A stretch of DNA of 64,000 nucleotides, from positions 16,746,238 to 16,810,237 of the forward strand of contig NC_072469.1 of the NCBI RefSeq assembly GCF_027596085.1. The letters run 5' to 3'. The notes beneath the pieces were generated by a model that did no database searches, was not told where the DNA came from, and worked only from the letters and a program-made list of their open reading frames with translations. The position numbers were made by a program, and so were the translations under genes. The stretch comes from Anoplopoma fimbria (taxonomy: Eukaryota > Chordata > Actinopteri > Perciformes > Anoplopomatidae). This document shows, piece after piece, positions 28,146 through 38,800 of the stretch; positions within the stretch are counted from its first letter, which is position 1, and each line of letters begins with the position of its first letter.

Positions 28146-28349
28146 CTGTGACATCTGCGGTCGGAGGTTGATCTCCTTCAGGTTGATGGACTGGGGTCTC
28201 AGGTTGTTGAGCAGATGGCAGAGGAGGACTCCATCCCGGAGGGTTTGGGCCAAGTCGAATACCTGTGCGGACTCCCATGTCACCCGGTGGTTAGCTGGAA
28301 GCACCTTGCAGTTTATTAACCACAGCGCGCATTGCCTCCAATACTCCAT
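28146..28349 (-). CDS. vav3: vav3 coding exon 1 (start of calponin-homology domain)
   Basis: This is the first coding exon of VAV3, a tyrosine-kinase-regulated guanine nucleotide exchange factor for Rho/Rac GTPases acting at the plasma membrane and actin cytoskeleton. The exon encodes 68 residues, the length I recall for human VAV3 exon 1. It contains the family-typical segments [20 protein letters not shown] and [14 protein letters not shown], the N-terminal half of the calponin-homology domain that autoinhibits Vav proteins. It ends at a consensus donor (CAG|GTAAAG) in phase 0. Two ATGs stand in tandem (28,352 and 28,349); I chose the second because it gives the usual Met-Glu start, but the first would add only one Met. 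The frame stays open upstream to 28,613. The match is closer to VAV3 than to VAV1 or VAV2, judged from memory. Confidence 0.93.
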
Positions 28350-28663
28350 CATTATTCTGACTTCAGCCGGACGAGCGTCAAGAGAATCTGTTTTTCTTTG
28401 AAGCAAAGTGAAACTGCTGACGGCTCGGTGGTGCGTCTTAGAGAGTCTCCATGCTACATCCGCCAAGTGTAGAAAAAAAAAACCCCGATGGAAACAGAAG
28501 GGGGACCACGGAGGAGACCTAGTGGAGGATGACAGTCCGGTGTACTGAGGCTGTGGATGGAGCTCCCCCTGCACCCCTGCACTCTTCTCTCTCTCTCTCT
28601 CTCTCTCTCTCACTCACACACACACATACACACACATACTCTCTCTCTCTCTCTCTCTCTCTC
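28350..28663 (-). other. vav3 upstream leader / 5'UTR with CT-CA-CT microsatellite
   Basis: Directly upstream of the vav3 start the minus strand stays in frame with vav3 back to an ATG at 28,613. It would add about 88 residues beginning with a low-complexity Arg-Glu run made by a GA repeat. I read this as 5' leader rather than protein because Vav N-termini normally begin at the calponin-homology domain. A compound CT/CA/CT microsatellite occupies 28,582-28,663. No TATA box was identified. The transcription start is unknown. Confidence 0.5.
28582..28663. repeat. Compound CT / CA / CT microsatellite
   Basis: A CT run, then CACACA with interruptions, then a second CT run. It lies about 230-310 bp upstream of the vav3 start codon, so it is probably in or near the promoter or leader. 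Confidence 0.95.
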
Positions 28664-31600
28664 CGAATGTCTCTCCTCCCTCCCCCTCATCCAGTTCTTC
28701 ACTTCTTCCGCTTGCCACTCAGGGACTCGTTGTGTCAGAAATGACAGTAAAATCACAGTCAAATATGTAACCAACCTGAAAAAGCCTGCTTGTTAGTAAT
28801 GAACAAAACATAGATGAAAAAAAAAAAATTCAAATGATTTTAACTAACTATATAATATGCTAATTTATACAGCCTATATTTCCAAGCATCATGTCAAAGT
28901 TCCTCACTGCATGCAAATGTCCCAGCAGCACAGGGACTATATTGATAGGGCTTGGCTGTTAATTAATGATTAAACAAACCGAATAAGTACTTCTCTCTGA
29001 GATACAGACCAACTTTACTGTTATGGTTTCCAAAAAAGTTTGACATTTACGATAGATGTAGTCATGATTTATGACTTATGAACTCATTGAAAGTCTTCAT
29101 TTGACGTTATTCATAATGAGGTGAGTTGAAAGTAGTCTATAGTTCAATAACAGTCTGTGTGTTGCATTATGTGAAAGGCAATGTATTACACAATTTTACA
29201 TATACTTTTGGGGATATCTTCTCTACAATCAATACGGTATCAAATTTGTCTACAGTATCAATAAATTACACTTAATGTGACATCTTTTGTTTGTATATAT
29301 TTGATATTTATGCTTTGTACGTTCATATATTAATGAATGTTTGCATATTTTTGTTGTGTTCTTGTTTTTACCAGAGCTTTGAACCTTTCATTTGCATGTG
29401 TGAATCTTAATAATAAATAATAATAATAAAAATTAAAAAAAAGCCCATCATAGTGTTTGGGAGGAAACTGTGTGTTATTTACTGTTTTTTAAAATTCTGC
29501 AGGTTTTGGTAGAGTAGGGTTTAAAAGTGCAAACTCAATGGAATGGAATTCTGAGAGCACCGTGCTTCCTTATTTTGACACAACAACAAAAAAGGATGTG
29601 TACAGTTCCATCGGTTTAGTAGGGAAAGTAGTTTTTAATAGCATTTACTGACTGGATTTTCACAGCACAAAGTGACATATATGTATCTGCCCATTATTCC
29701 TCCCCCATCTAGCCTACCATGAATTGTCTCCTTCACATTTATTGTATCCCTTTTTACAATTTAATTACAATATTTAGTTGTTTCTTCACCATCTAAATAA
29801 GCCTTTTCATGTTTATGATCAACACCGCTGCCATGATTTCCTCTGTTGGGGAGATTGTAAACAGAACGACTTCTGCTTTTTCTACTTCCATTTTAACATG
29901 AGTTCACATATTTATAGGTGCGACATTAAAATGTGTGTCAAACACAAACATTTGAAGAAGAAGCCATACATAAAGATGTGTTTCACTGTAACAATTTCAT
30001 TAAAGGATTATATACCTTAATAATAATATAGTTTGAGAACCTTTTTTTAGTATTTTCCCAGAAATGGGCTGTAGGAACACCCACAGAAAGAGGCAAATGT
30101 GCATTAAAACATACTTTTTCCACAACGCATTAACATTTATAACATAACCATCTTGCAAATGCAAAACCCTGCATATTATCTCACTAAGAGGCGAGCATGA
30201 TTAGCATGACTGAGCCAATATATTGTTTAACTGAAGCTGGGTTTATCTTTTATTGCTTCCGTGTGATTCTGCTGTTCGCCGGCTGCCTGACTTATGAGCA
30301 TCAAATTAAATGTTTTAAATTGCTCAGTAATGGGAATGGAAATTATGTTGGATCATGACAGTATGCGCAGGCCGCCTTTGCTCCATCTTCACCAAATGGC
30401 AGTACATTATATCGCCTTGTAGCTTGTGCCCAGACATACAGAGTGGTTCAGAGAATTTGGCCAAGAATATGAAATAGTACAACGCTCTCATCTGTCACTG
30501 TCAAGTTGCTGTTGAGCCCCAACTGATCCAGAGGAGCAGCAAAGTGAGAGTGCACCTGCAATACAATTCAGATTTATACAAGTTTTTACTGATCCCTGTT
30601 GGGCTATTACAAAAAAAACAATATGCTACAAAGTTGCTGTAGAGTAAACTGGATTAAATAGATAAACATCTGAATCAGGATTTGCAAAAGGGGATTTAAG
30701 CATCAGAGCGACACAACAGAATGATGTGATAAATTTAGCATTCTTATTTTTATTACAAAAAATGTATGCATTACATAACAAAGACAGGAATGTGGATGAG
30801 AAATCCATTAAGTGAAAACACAACACTCTATATAGTCCAGGGTGTGCTGGTAATCACATTAACAGCGCTACATGAGGCTGCTCTTATGGTATGTGCAGAA
30901 ATGATGAAAGATAAGAAGAGGATAACTACACACCTACAAGATTAATTTCCTTTTACAGATAGAAATGAGATTCACAGAGACCCTAATTTGCAGAGGAAGG
31001 ACCCTTCCAGAGGAAAAAAACAGTGCTACGCAGAAGAAGAAGAATGTATGCCGATGAATCATACAAAGGCCATTTACATACAGAGACTGAACACAGGCCT
31101 GTGCAAACAATGCTGTGAAGATTAGTCTCCAGCATTTGCAGTTGTTAACACTTCTGTGACGTCCTGATCGCTACTTCTTCTCTTCATACTTGTGCAGAAG
31201 ATTTGGATGAATGTCAGAAATGTCAACGCTCCCACTCTTTTGTTTGTCCACATTGTATTTAAATCAAGACTGATCAGGAATGGAGGGAGTTTGTGAGTTG
31301 TGAGCTTCCAGCTTTGTCTTCTACTGGCCTGGGAACTGAATGCCATGATTGGCATAGCGCAGATGACAGGAGAGGTGGCCGGCGGCCGGATGCTGGCATA
31401 CATCTCGGCACCCTTCTCCTGTTTCAGCTTCCTCTCTGCAGCCGAGAAGGACAGCCATGCACTCAGACAATTATCAGCATTCTTCTGATTAATGCTGTGA
31501 AGGGATGAGGCGAGGCATACAAACACAAAAGTGTAACACAATCATACATTTTGGAAATTGCAATGCTCCCAGTTCTTTTTAACATTGCACGTACGTAATG

Positions 31601-32589
31601 ATCCCAACAGTTCATATATTTCGCATAAAAACATGTTGTTATTGCTTAAAATTTTGCATCAATACACTGATGAATGCTCTGCCTATTTCTGGGTTATTTC
31701 ACCTGGAATGTTACCAGAACTAGAAGGTAATGACTAACCGTGTGAGCTTCCAAGAAACAGCGTGATTATGTCTGGGCACATATGGCAGATGTGATCTTAC
31801 TGCCAGGGTTTTTTTTTCTCATCATCACAACACATAATTAAAGTGCTTGAATAATCAAATAAGAGATGAAAAAAAACATTCAATGAGTCGCTGAAGAAAA
31901 GCAAAAACAAGAAGATGGCAAACGATAAGAGGGTACTGGATGTAGGATATCAAAAAGTTCAAGATATCACATAAAAGCAAGTATATGAATTAGATTAAAG
32001 GGAGGGTCTGCATCCAGCAGCTCTGTGTCATCCCTAGAGCCCTGCAGCTAGCATGGCTACACATTTTGAACAGGACATTTTTGTTACTTTGCATCCTGAG
32101 CAAAATGTCAAGTAAAGTTCAATCTCAACTCTAAACTTATGTGATTGGTTAAAAGATCTGTCACCAACAGGTTTTGACTTTGGGGTTTTTATGTCTCGGC
32201 AACTATGAGATGGATCGGCCACCACATTCCCATTCCCAATTAGAATAAAGAACGCTCTGTCAGGACCCTTTGGCATCACTTAGGCTTAGGCAGCAAAACC
32301 ATTTGGTGAGATGTAGTAAAAGATTGTGGTTTGAGTTAGAATAAGTACGTTTGTTACGTAACTTCAGTAGATCCTACGTTATTTTACGTTATGTTAAGCT
32401 TTTCGTGTAACTTACTTAAAATGAGTTGAAATAGTGTTGACTTTTGGTTTCATACAGGACACAAACAGTGGTCTCCCAGGTGATAGTCCTTAGAGTCCAG
32501 CTATGTACAAGCCTGTTGCGTCTCATACAGACGCTAAAGAGTCCCTTGTGCGTTGGTATCAGATACCAAGGGTCTTGACAAAATGTCTG

Positions 32590-32970
32590 TATTTGACATC
32601 CTGGGAATGAGACCGGGCTGGATTGTTATGACATTATATACATGCATACATAGTCGCCAGAGGATGAATCCTCATGATTCCCTGACTCTTCATCAAGCAC
32701 CTTCATCGGGTCTAAGTTTAAATCTTTCCAATATTTTGTGTTATAACCAAATACCTGCAAATGTAATAACATTCCCAACAGCCTCAGCTGTACTTTGTAT
32801 TTACTGCTAATTAGCTAATGCTAGAATGCCAGCATGCTAAATAGCAAATATGGTAAATATTATAGGCTACGTGCTTACCATTAGCATGTTAGCATTGTCG
32901 TTGCGAGCATGTGAGCACACTGATGTTAGCATTTAGCACAAAGCATGACTGTGCCTCACAGAGCTGCTAG
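32590..32970. repeat. GCTAAC/TTAGCATG-rich repeat, copy 1
   Basis: Dense GCTAA, TAGCATG and TTAGCATTTAGC motifs follow an AATACCTGCAAATGTAATAAC lead-in. The same order is seen at about 34,290-34,830 and 60,100-60,580. A further fragment of the same family may lie at 32,140-32,290. Non-coding. Confidence 0.55.
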
Positions 32971-34289
32971 CATCGCTGTAGATGCATAATTTTACTTACT
33001 TATTCCCCCACCCCCACCGGCACCCCATCCCAAAAAAAGACATAAAAGGATACGTAAAAGTGTTACAGTGCATGACACAAGCTATACCACGACATTGTGT
33101 CCAGGTCAACACACAAGCCGTCTTTAATGATGCTTTGCAAGTTTTGGCATCAAATAACAGAGTGGCATCCCCTCCACTCCCCACTGTCCTGTCAGATGAT
33201 CATGGCCAGCAAAGATTAGCAGCTCCCCGAACATGCGGGCACTGTCACATTGCATGCACTCCATCAATATCTTCTTGCAAATTCTGCTATGCTTGAATTT
33301 ATACAGCTTCACCCTGCCGGTCACTTGATCCGATGACAGTGGCCAATCTATTTGTGCAGCTCTTTTATCCCCTTTGTGAAGGGCATGTTATCTCCTTGCC
33401 AGAGAAAGAAAAAAAATGCTCTCTATTTCCTGCAGACTTTTCAAATGAAAATGAATCTCTCAGCTGTAACTGAAACGTAATGTATTTACATACATTTGAA
33501 TGTAATGTGGGTTTTGTTCAACAAAAGGACCTTTATTTGTACTGTCCTTTCATATTCCTCTCATTCCTTTTGCTCCTAATTGATGCAAAATATCAGTAAG
33601 TTTGTCTTGAGCAGTATTTTTGTACTCATAGCAAGTTTAAACATACAGAAGCATAAATATATTCAGGTTACTTCCAGAATGACATTCACAACAATAACAC
33701 TGAGGTATCACTGAAGACCCCCTTATCAGCTTTCTTCATTGTTTTCTAACTGCTATTGATTACCTGACCCTACCCTTAGCACTCTATTTTGCTGGTTTAG
33801 GAGGCCGGGAGAGAAATCAATGGCCTCGGATACCCATGAGAGGCCAGGACTAAGTGGAGCCTGGCCAGTGCTGGAACAGGGGGATCAGCTGGGGAACCGT
33901 CAAGATGGACGCAATCGAGTGGAAGATACAGAGAGAGCCTGACGAATTCAAATGACAAAGAAAGTCTTTGAAAGCAGTTTCAACATATAGTAAATTGCCC
34001 TCCGGTGTCGCAGTAGAGTTCGTCAAGTGCAAATTAACTGATAAATTAGTTGAGGGATTTAAATAAGGCGTTAATGGTTTTATTACGACAGTCAGAGTTT
34101 GGACATGGGGTCAGGCACAGAAACGGTCCATATGCCTCAAGCCCCAAGCTCAGTGGGTGAGGGGGGTGACCCCCAGTGTATGTCTGTAGAGGGCCTCCAA
34201 AATCCTGCAAAGCAGAACTGATGTCTCTGACAGCATCTCCTAAAGCATTGTTATATGTTCTCTTATTTTATTTTTTAATAACTTTCACT

Positions 34290-34830
34290 TTAGATTTTTG
34301 GGTCCGGACTGAAATATCTTGACAATTATGAGATTTATTGCCATGACATTTTTGCACAGACATACACGGTCCCAAGAATGTGAATTTTTAATCTAGCACC
34401 ACCAGTTTTCTTTAATTGAGTGCAATAAATTCACATCTATTTGATGAATTGAAGACTAACAGGCATGGTTCCCAGAGGATGAACCCAAATTACTTTGGTG
34501 ATTGCCTTACCTTTCCACAAGTTCCACCAAGAGGTTGACATTTATGGCCTTGACTTTCACTAGCTTTTAATTGAGCACCATTGTCAGGCCAGATATACCT
34601 GCAAAACTTATAACATACTCATCAGCTGTACTTTGTGTTTGATGCTAATTAGCAGATTATAGCATGCTAACATGCTACACCAAGAACATGGTAAACATTA
34701 CTTACTAAACATCAACATGTTAACATTGTTATTGCATGTTAACATACTTACTTTAGCATTTAGCTCAAAGCACTGGCCTATAAGCACAACCTCACAGGGG
34801 CACTAGCCTGGCTGTCATGAATAAAGATTA
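34290..34830. repeat. GCTAAC/TTAGCATG-rich repeat, copy 2
   Basis: This copy is more complete than the one at 32,590. It has a left region with TTGACAATTATGAGATTTAT and AGAGGATGAACCCAAATTAC and a right region with GCATGCTAACATGCTACACC and TTAGCATTTAGCTCAAAGCA. Intergenic, between vav3 and selenoj. Confidence 0.55.
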
Positions 34831-35877
34831 TAAATATAATGTATGCAAGTAACGATAAATACTAAATTAGAGTTTGAGCCAACATTGAGCCTAGCAACAC
34901 AACATTATAGAAATACCTGCCTAAAGTACATTAAATTAAGGGGTATAGAGCTCCTGCAAAACAAATCATTATTCATATCCTGATGACTTTCAAACAAATG
35001 CTGTTTTCTGTTAAAAATAAAATGTTTCAAAGTATGATTGGAATCAAGAGCAATCCTCATCTACAATACAAAACCTTCTTTCTTCTATTGATACCTAACC
35101 TTACATACGTACATTCATAACAACTGTAGTCCACTATTGTAACCTCTATCTTACCACCTCGTTGACCTCCCTCTAGTAAGATACAAAACTGTTTTTCTTA
35201 GGTTACCATTGGTGCATGCTTATCTGTGGGCTGATGGAACCCTCCCCCTTGCTTGAAAACTGACTTCAAGTCATACTTTGAGTGGTTTTCTAAAAGGTGA
35301 AGACGAGTCTCAGAGGTAAGGATGAACAAGTTATCCTGTTATTGACATTAAAGAAAATCTATCAGTTCATTATGATGAACCATATTGTTTCAAGGGCTTC
35401 TGGGGTATTCCAGAAAACATGGACACATTAATATTCTAAGCATATTATAAAATAACTGAACCAAATTGCAAAGTGTATTCTGTCTAAAGTTACATTCTTG
35501 GATGCATAAGAATAATCCTTTAACCTTTTACCAGATGTTTGGTCATCAAATGTTGTATGCGTTTACATGGTCACTTTTATTGTCTACCTAAATAAAAGGT
35601 AGAAAACTGCATGAAACCAACGATACAATATGACTTCTGCATCTGGATATACTGAATTTTGCATTCATAAATTAAAAACACTGAAATAAAATCAATGTGT
35701 AAAATGATCTTAGTAACTGGCTACATTAGACCATTTCCAAAAACAACAGTGAGCTGTGTATCTATTACATTAAATAAAATGACAGACATTCATGTCAGGC
35801 AATCTATGTTATAATAAACGATGAAACCTTCACATTATTTCTTGTTTTTGCTGTACTCGTGTCTGAAATGAAAGCAG

Positions 35878-38800
35878 ATGGCCTTGACTGTGGCAGACAG
35901 AGCCATTGGGGCCATTATTGGGGCAGCAGCAGCAGATGCAGCAGGTTAGATAAACTGAGTGATACTGATGCTGGGACCGAGTTAATTAGAGCCACACGGC
36001 TTTCCATATTACAAAACTAAAACTGCTTCCTACACTTCCCATATCTCAACTTGTCATACACATACTACATGTTATGACGCTTTCATAGACTTTCTGCTGT
36101 TTCATATTATATACATGTTTATTTCCAGAGTTTATACATCACACTTATCTTTCATATATATCTTTACAAGTTTTCTGTTTCAAACACTGTTTCGTTGTTT
36201 TCTTGCGTGTCGCACAGAAGCATAATCTGTACAACATCTGTACATGCTGATAACAAACGGGCGTTTCCTTAAGTTGTGTAAGTCAGTTTGAATTCACCCA
36301 TAATGTTATGGAAGCACAGTTTCTGGAATAGCTTCAATGCGTAACCTAAACTAGCCAAAATTATCATTAATTGCTATAATTTACTGGTTTTAATTGTATC
36401 TTCATGTCCTTTGTGTTGTTTCTGGTTCACTTTTGAAGCTTTTGATGCCTTATAAGTACTTTGAATTGCCTCATTGATAAAATGCTTCATAAATAAACTT
36501 GCCTTGCTTTCTGATGAACACTAAAGGGAACAATCCCAAATGTAAGTTCCTGCTTGATGACTGCCGAACAGGTCATTCTTATTAAAGTTCAAACAACACA
36601 CATCTATTTCCCTTTCCATGCTATCTGTCGCTGACAGACTTTATGATGTTAAAAACATGCTTTTGAATGTTCCACTATTTTTCTCTCTCTTTCATGTGTG
36701 TGTTGTATGTGTGTGTTCCCCACCCATACAGCCCAGCCCATGCATTGGATCTACAATCCAGACAGGCTCAAAGAAGTTCTCTCTGATCTGGAGCCCTGTC
36801 CTGAGTTTCGGCCTCAGTCAGCGAATCCTTTCTACCGGAGGACGACTGGCGAGCAGACCTGCTATGGTGACCAGGCATACGTCCTGCTGGAGTCATTGAG
36901 CGAGTGTGGAGGTACTAACACAACAGGACATTCTCAGTGCCAACCTGTTACACTAGCATTGTTCAACTGCCAATAAATCATTATCAAAGTTCCCCCTTTC
37001 AAGATTTGGATATTGTTACTGTTGGTAAAATAAAAAATAAAACTTGATGTTTCAAGGAGGATGAGTCCTCAAAAGATTCCTCAGATTTCAATATTTACTC
37101 TTAGTCTTTCTTGACACGAAGAAACATGACTATATGAATCAATAGCCAGAAGATTAGTATTTAAGCTTAGTATGAAAGACTGAAAACATGGGGAATCGGT
37201 TTGCCAAGCTGAAGTTTAAAAAGGAAAAGTTGTGGTTTAATTAGGGGTTATGTGCTCTACTCTTACTTCCTGGGGCTATGACAATTTAATAGTGAACTAA
37301 AATTATGCTTTCTTAAAGATACAGTATGTCATGTGTTGCCAGATGTTAATGTGGAAGACTTGACCAAGCGCATCTACAAGTTCTTTGGCCCGGGAACAGT
37401 GTACGACCTGCCTCTCAATGATCCTTACAGGAAGAAAGAAGGTACCGTGCCCGTTCTGCTCTCATGTAACTGTCGATATTGTGATGTCCATATGTATCAA
37501 TCATCAACTCAACTGGCCTGGATAGATGTGAGAGCCTCTGTTACTGTCTGATAACCGTGTACATACTGTTTTTTCCTAGCAGCTGATGGGGAATTCCCTT
37601 TCCAGGAAAATATTCCATACAGTCAGACTTCTCTGTTCTTGGTGTTCAGAGCTTTGACTTGGTGCTGCTTTTTTTACAGTCAGGATAGCATATAATACAG
37701 TGCTGCTGTATATCACCGCAGCAGCACAGGGCACTTTTGGGTGCAGTAAACTGTAGACGGCTTTATGTTTCAGAATAATATATGACGAGCTTGTGTCACC
37801 ATCATGGGCAGTGAGTAGACAGAGAAAATGGCTCCACCTACAGAAACATAAACTGCATAGACAGAATGTTAAAGGAAATGTTTATCTTCCTCTCTTTCTT
37901 CTTTTGTCCCTGATCCATGCTTGTCTGATCTATCTCAGTAATGAGCTGTCAAAAACAGTCATTTCTCTTTAAAAAATAGCTGTTTGTTGCATTTTTTTTA
38001 TAGGTCCCAAAGCCATCCTCCCCATAGATGGCCCATGGAAAAACAGCAGCCTGAAGGCTTTCTTCAGAAATGTGGATGCTGGCAAAGAAGAAACTGGTAA
38101 AGATGCCAGATCACAAGTGCATGAAGACCTGCCCTGGTTTTTTTTTGTTGTTGAAATTAATCTTTGTTTGCGTCTTTGTTTTTTGAGGCTGTGATGTGGA
38201 CTGTCAGATGGACGGCGTCACGAAGTTGGCTCCAGTGGTGGCAATGTACGCTGGCCGCCCCGAGATGCTGGAGAAAGTGGAGAAAGCTGTGCGGGTGACC
38301 CAGAACAATGACATGTGTGTGGCTGGGACGCTGGCTGCAGCAAGGTAAGAGAAGGCTCTTAAAGAAGATGGTAAACCTTTGGTCATGCACACAAGCTACA
38401 AAATTATGTTGACAGGAGTGATGGGAGGCTTACCATTTGTTTGTCTGTCTAACATTGTAAGGTTTTTGGAGCATTTCATTCTGAATGGTCCAGATCCCAA
38501 TGCCCTGGAAGCAGTTCTGGCTCAGTTGAATGACCCAAAGAGACAGAACCCTCAGGAGCTGGACCGGGCTGTCATTGGTAAGGCTACATGTGTCTTGGTC
38601 CTTTTGAGATTCAATGGAATAATGACATTATGGCGTCAAATTACGCTTATTCACGTTCCTGATGAGAGTTAGACAAGAACAGCACTGCACTATAATAACT
38701 GTCTGTTAATATGAAGCTATAGCCAAGAGTTTGTTAGTTTAGCTTAATGTAAAGACCGGAAGCAGGGGTGAAACAGTAGCCTAGCAACCAACCAGCCTCC

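Larger units (their letters stand above)
28664..35877. other. Intergenic region between vav3 and selenoj (divergent)
   Basis: About 7.2 kb between the divergently transcribed vav3 and selenoj. It holds two GCTAAC-family repeats (about 32,590-32,970 and 34,290-34,830). It also holds an unexplained GC-rich block at about 31,290-31,490. The open frames there (both strands) match nothing I recognise. The selenoj promoter must lie at the right end, but no TATA box or CpG-rich promoter is evident. Confidence 0.6.

Noticed and set aside
31122..31541. 139-codon minus-strand open frame
   Set aside because: No recognisable family and no clear splice or start context. Kept only as an unexplained GC-rich block.
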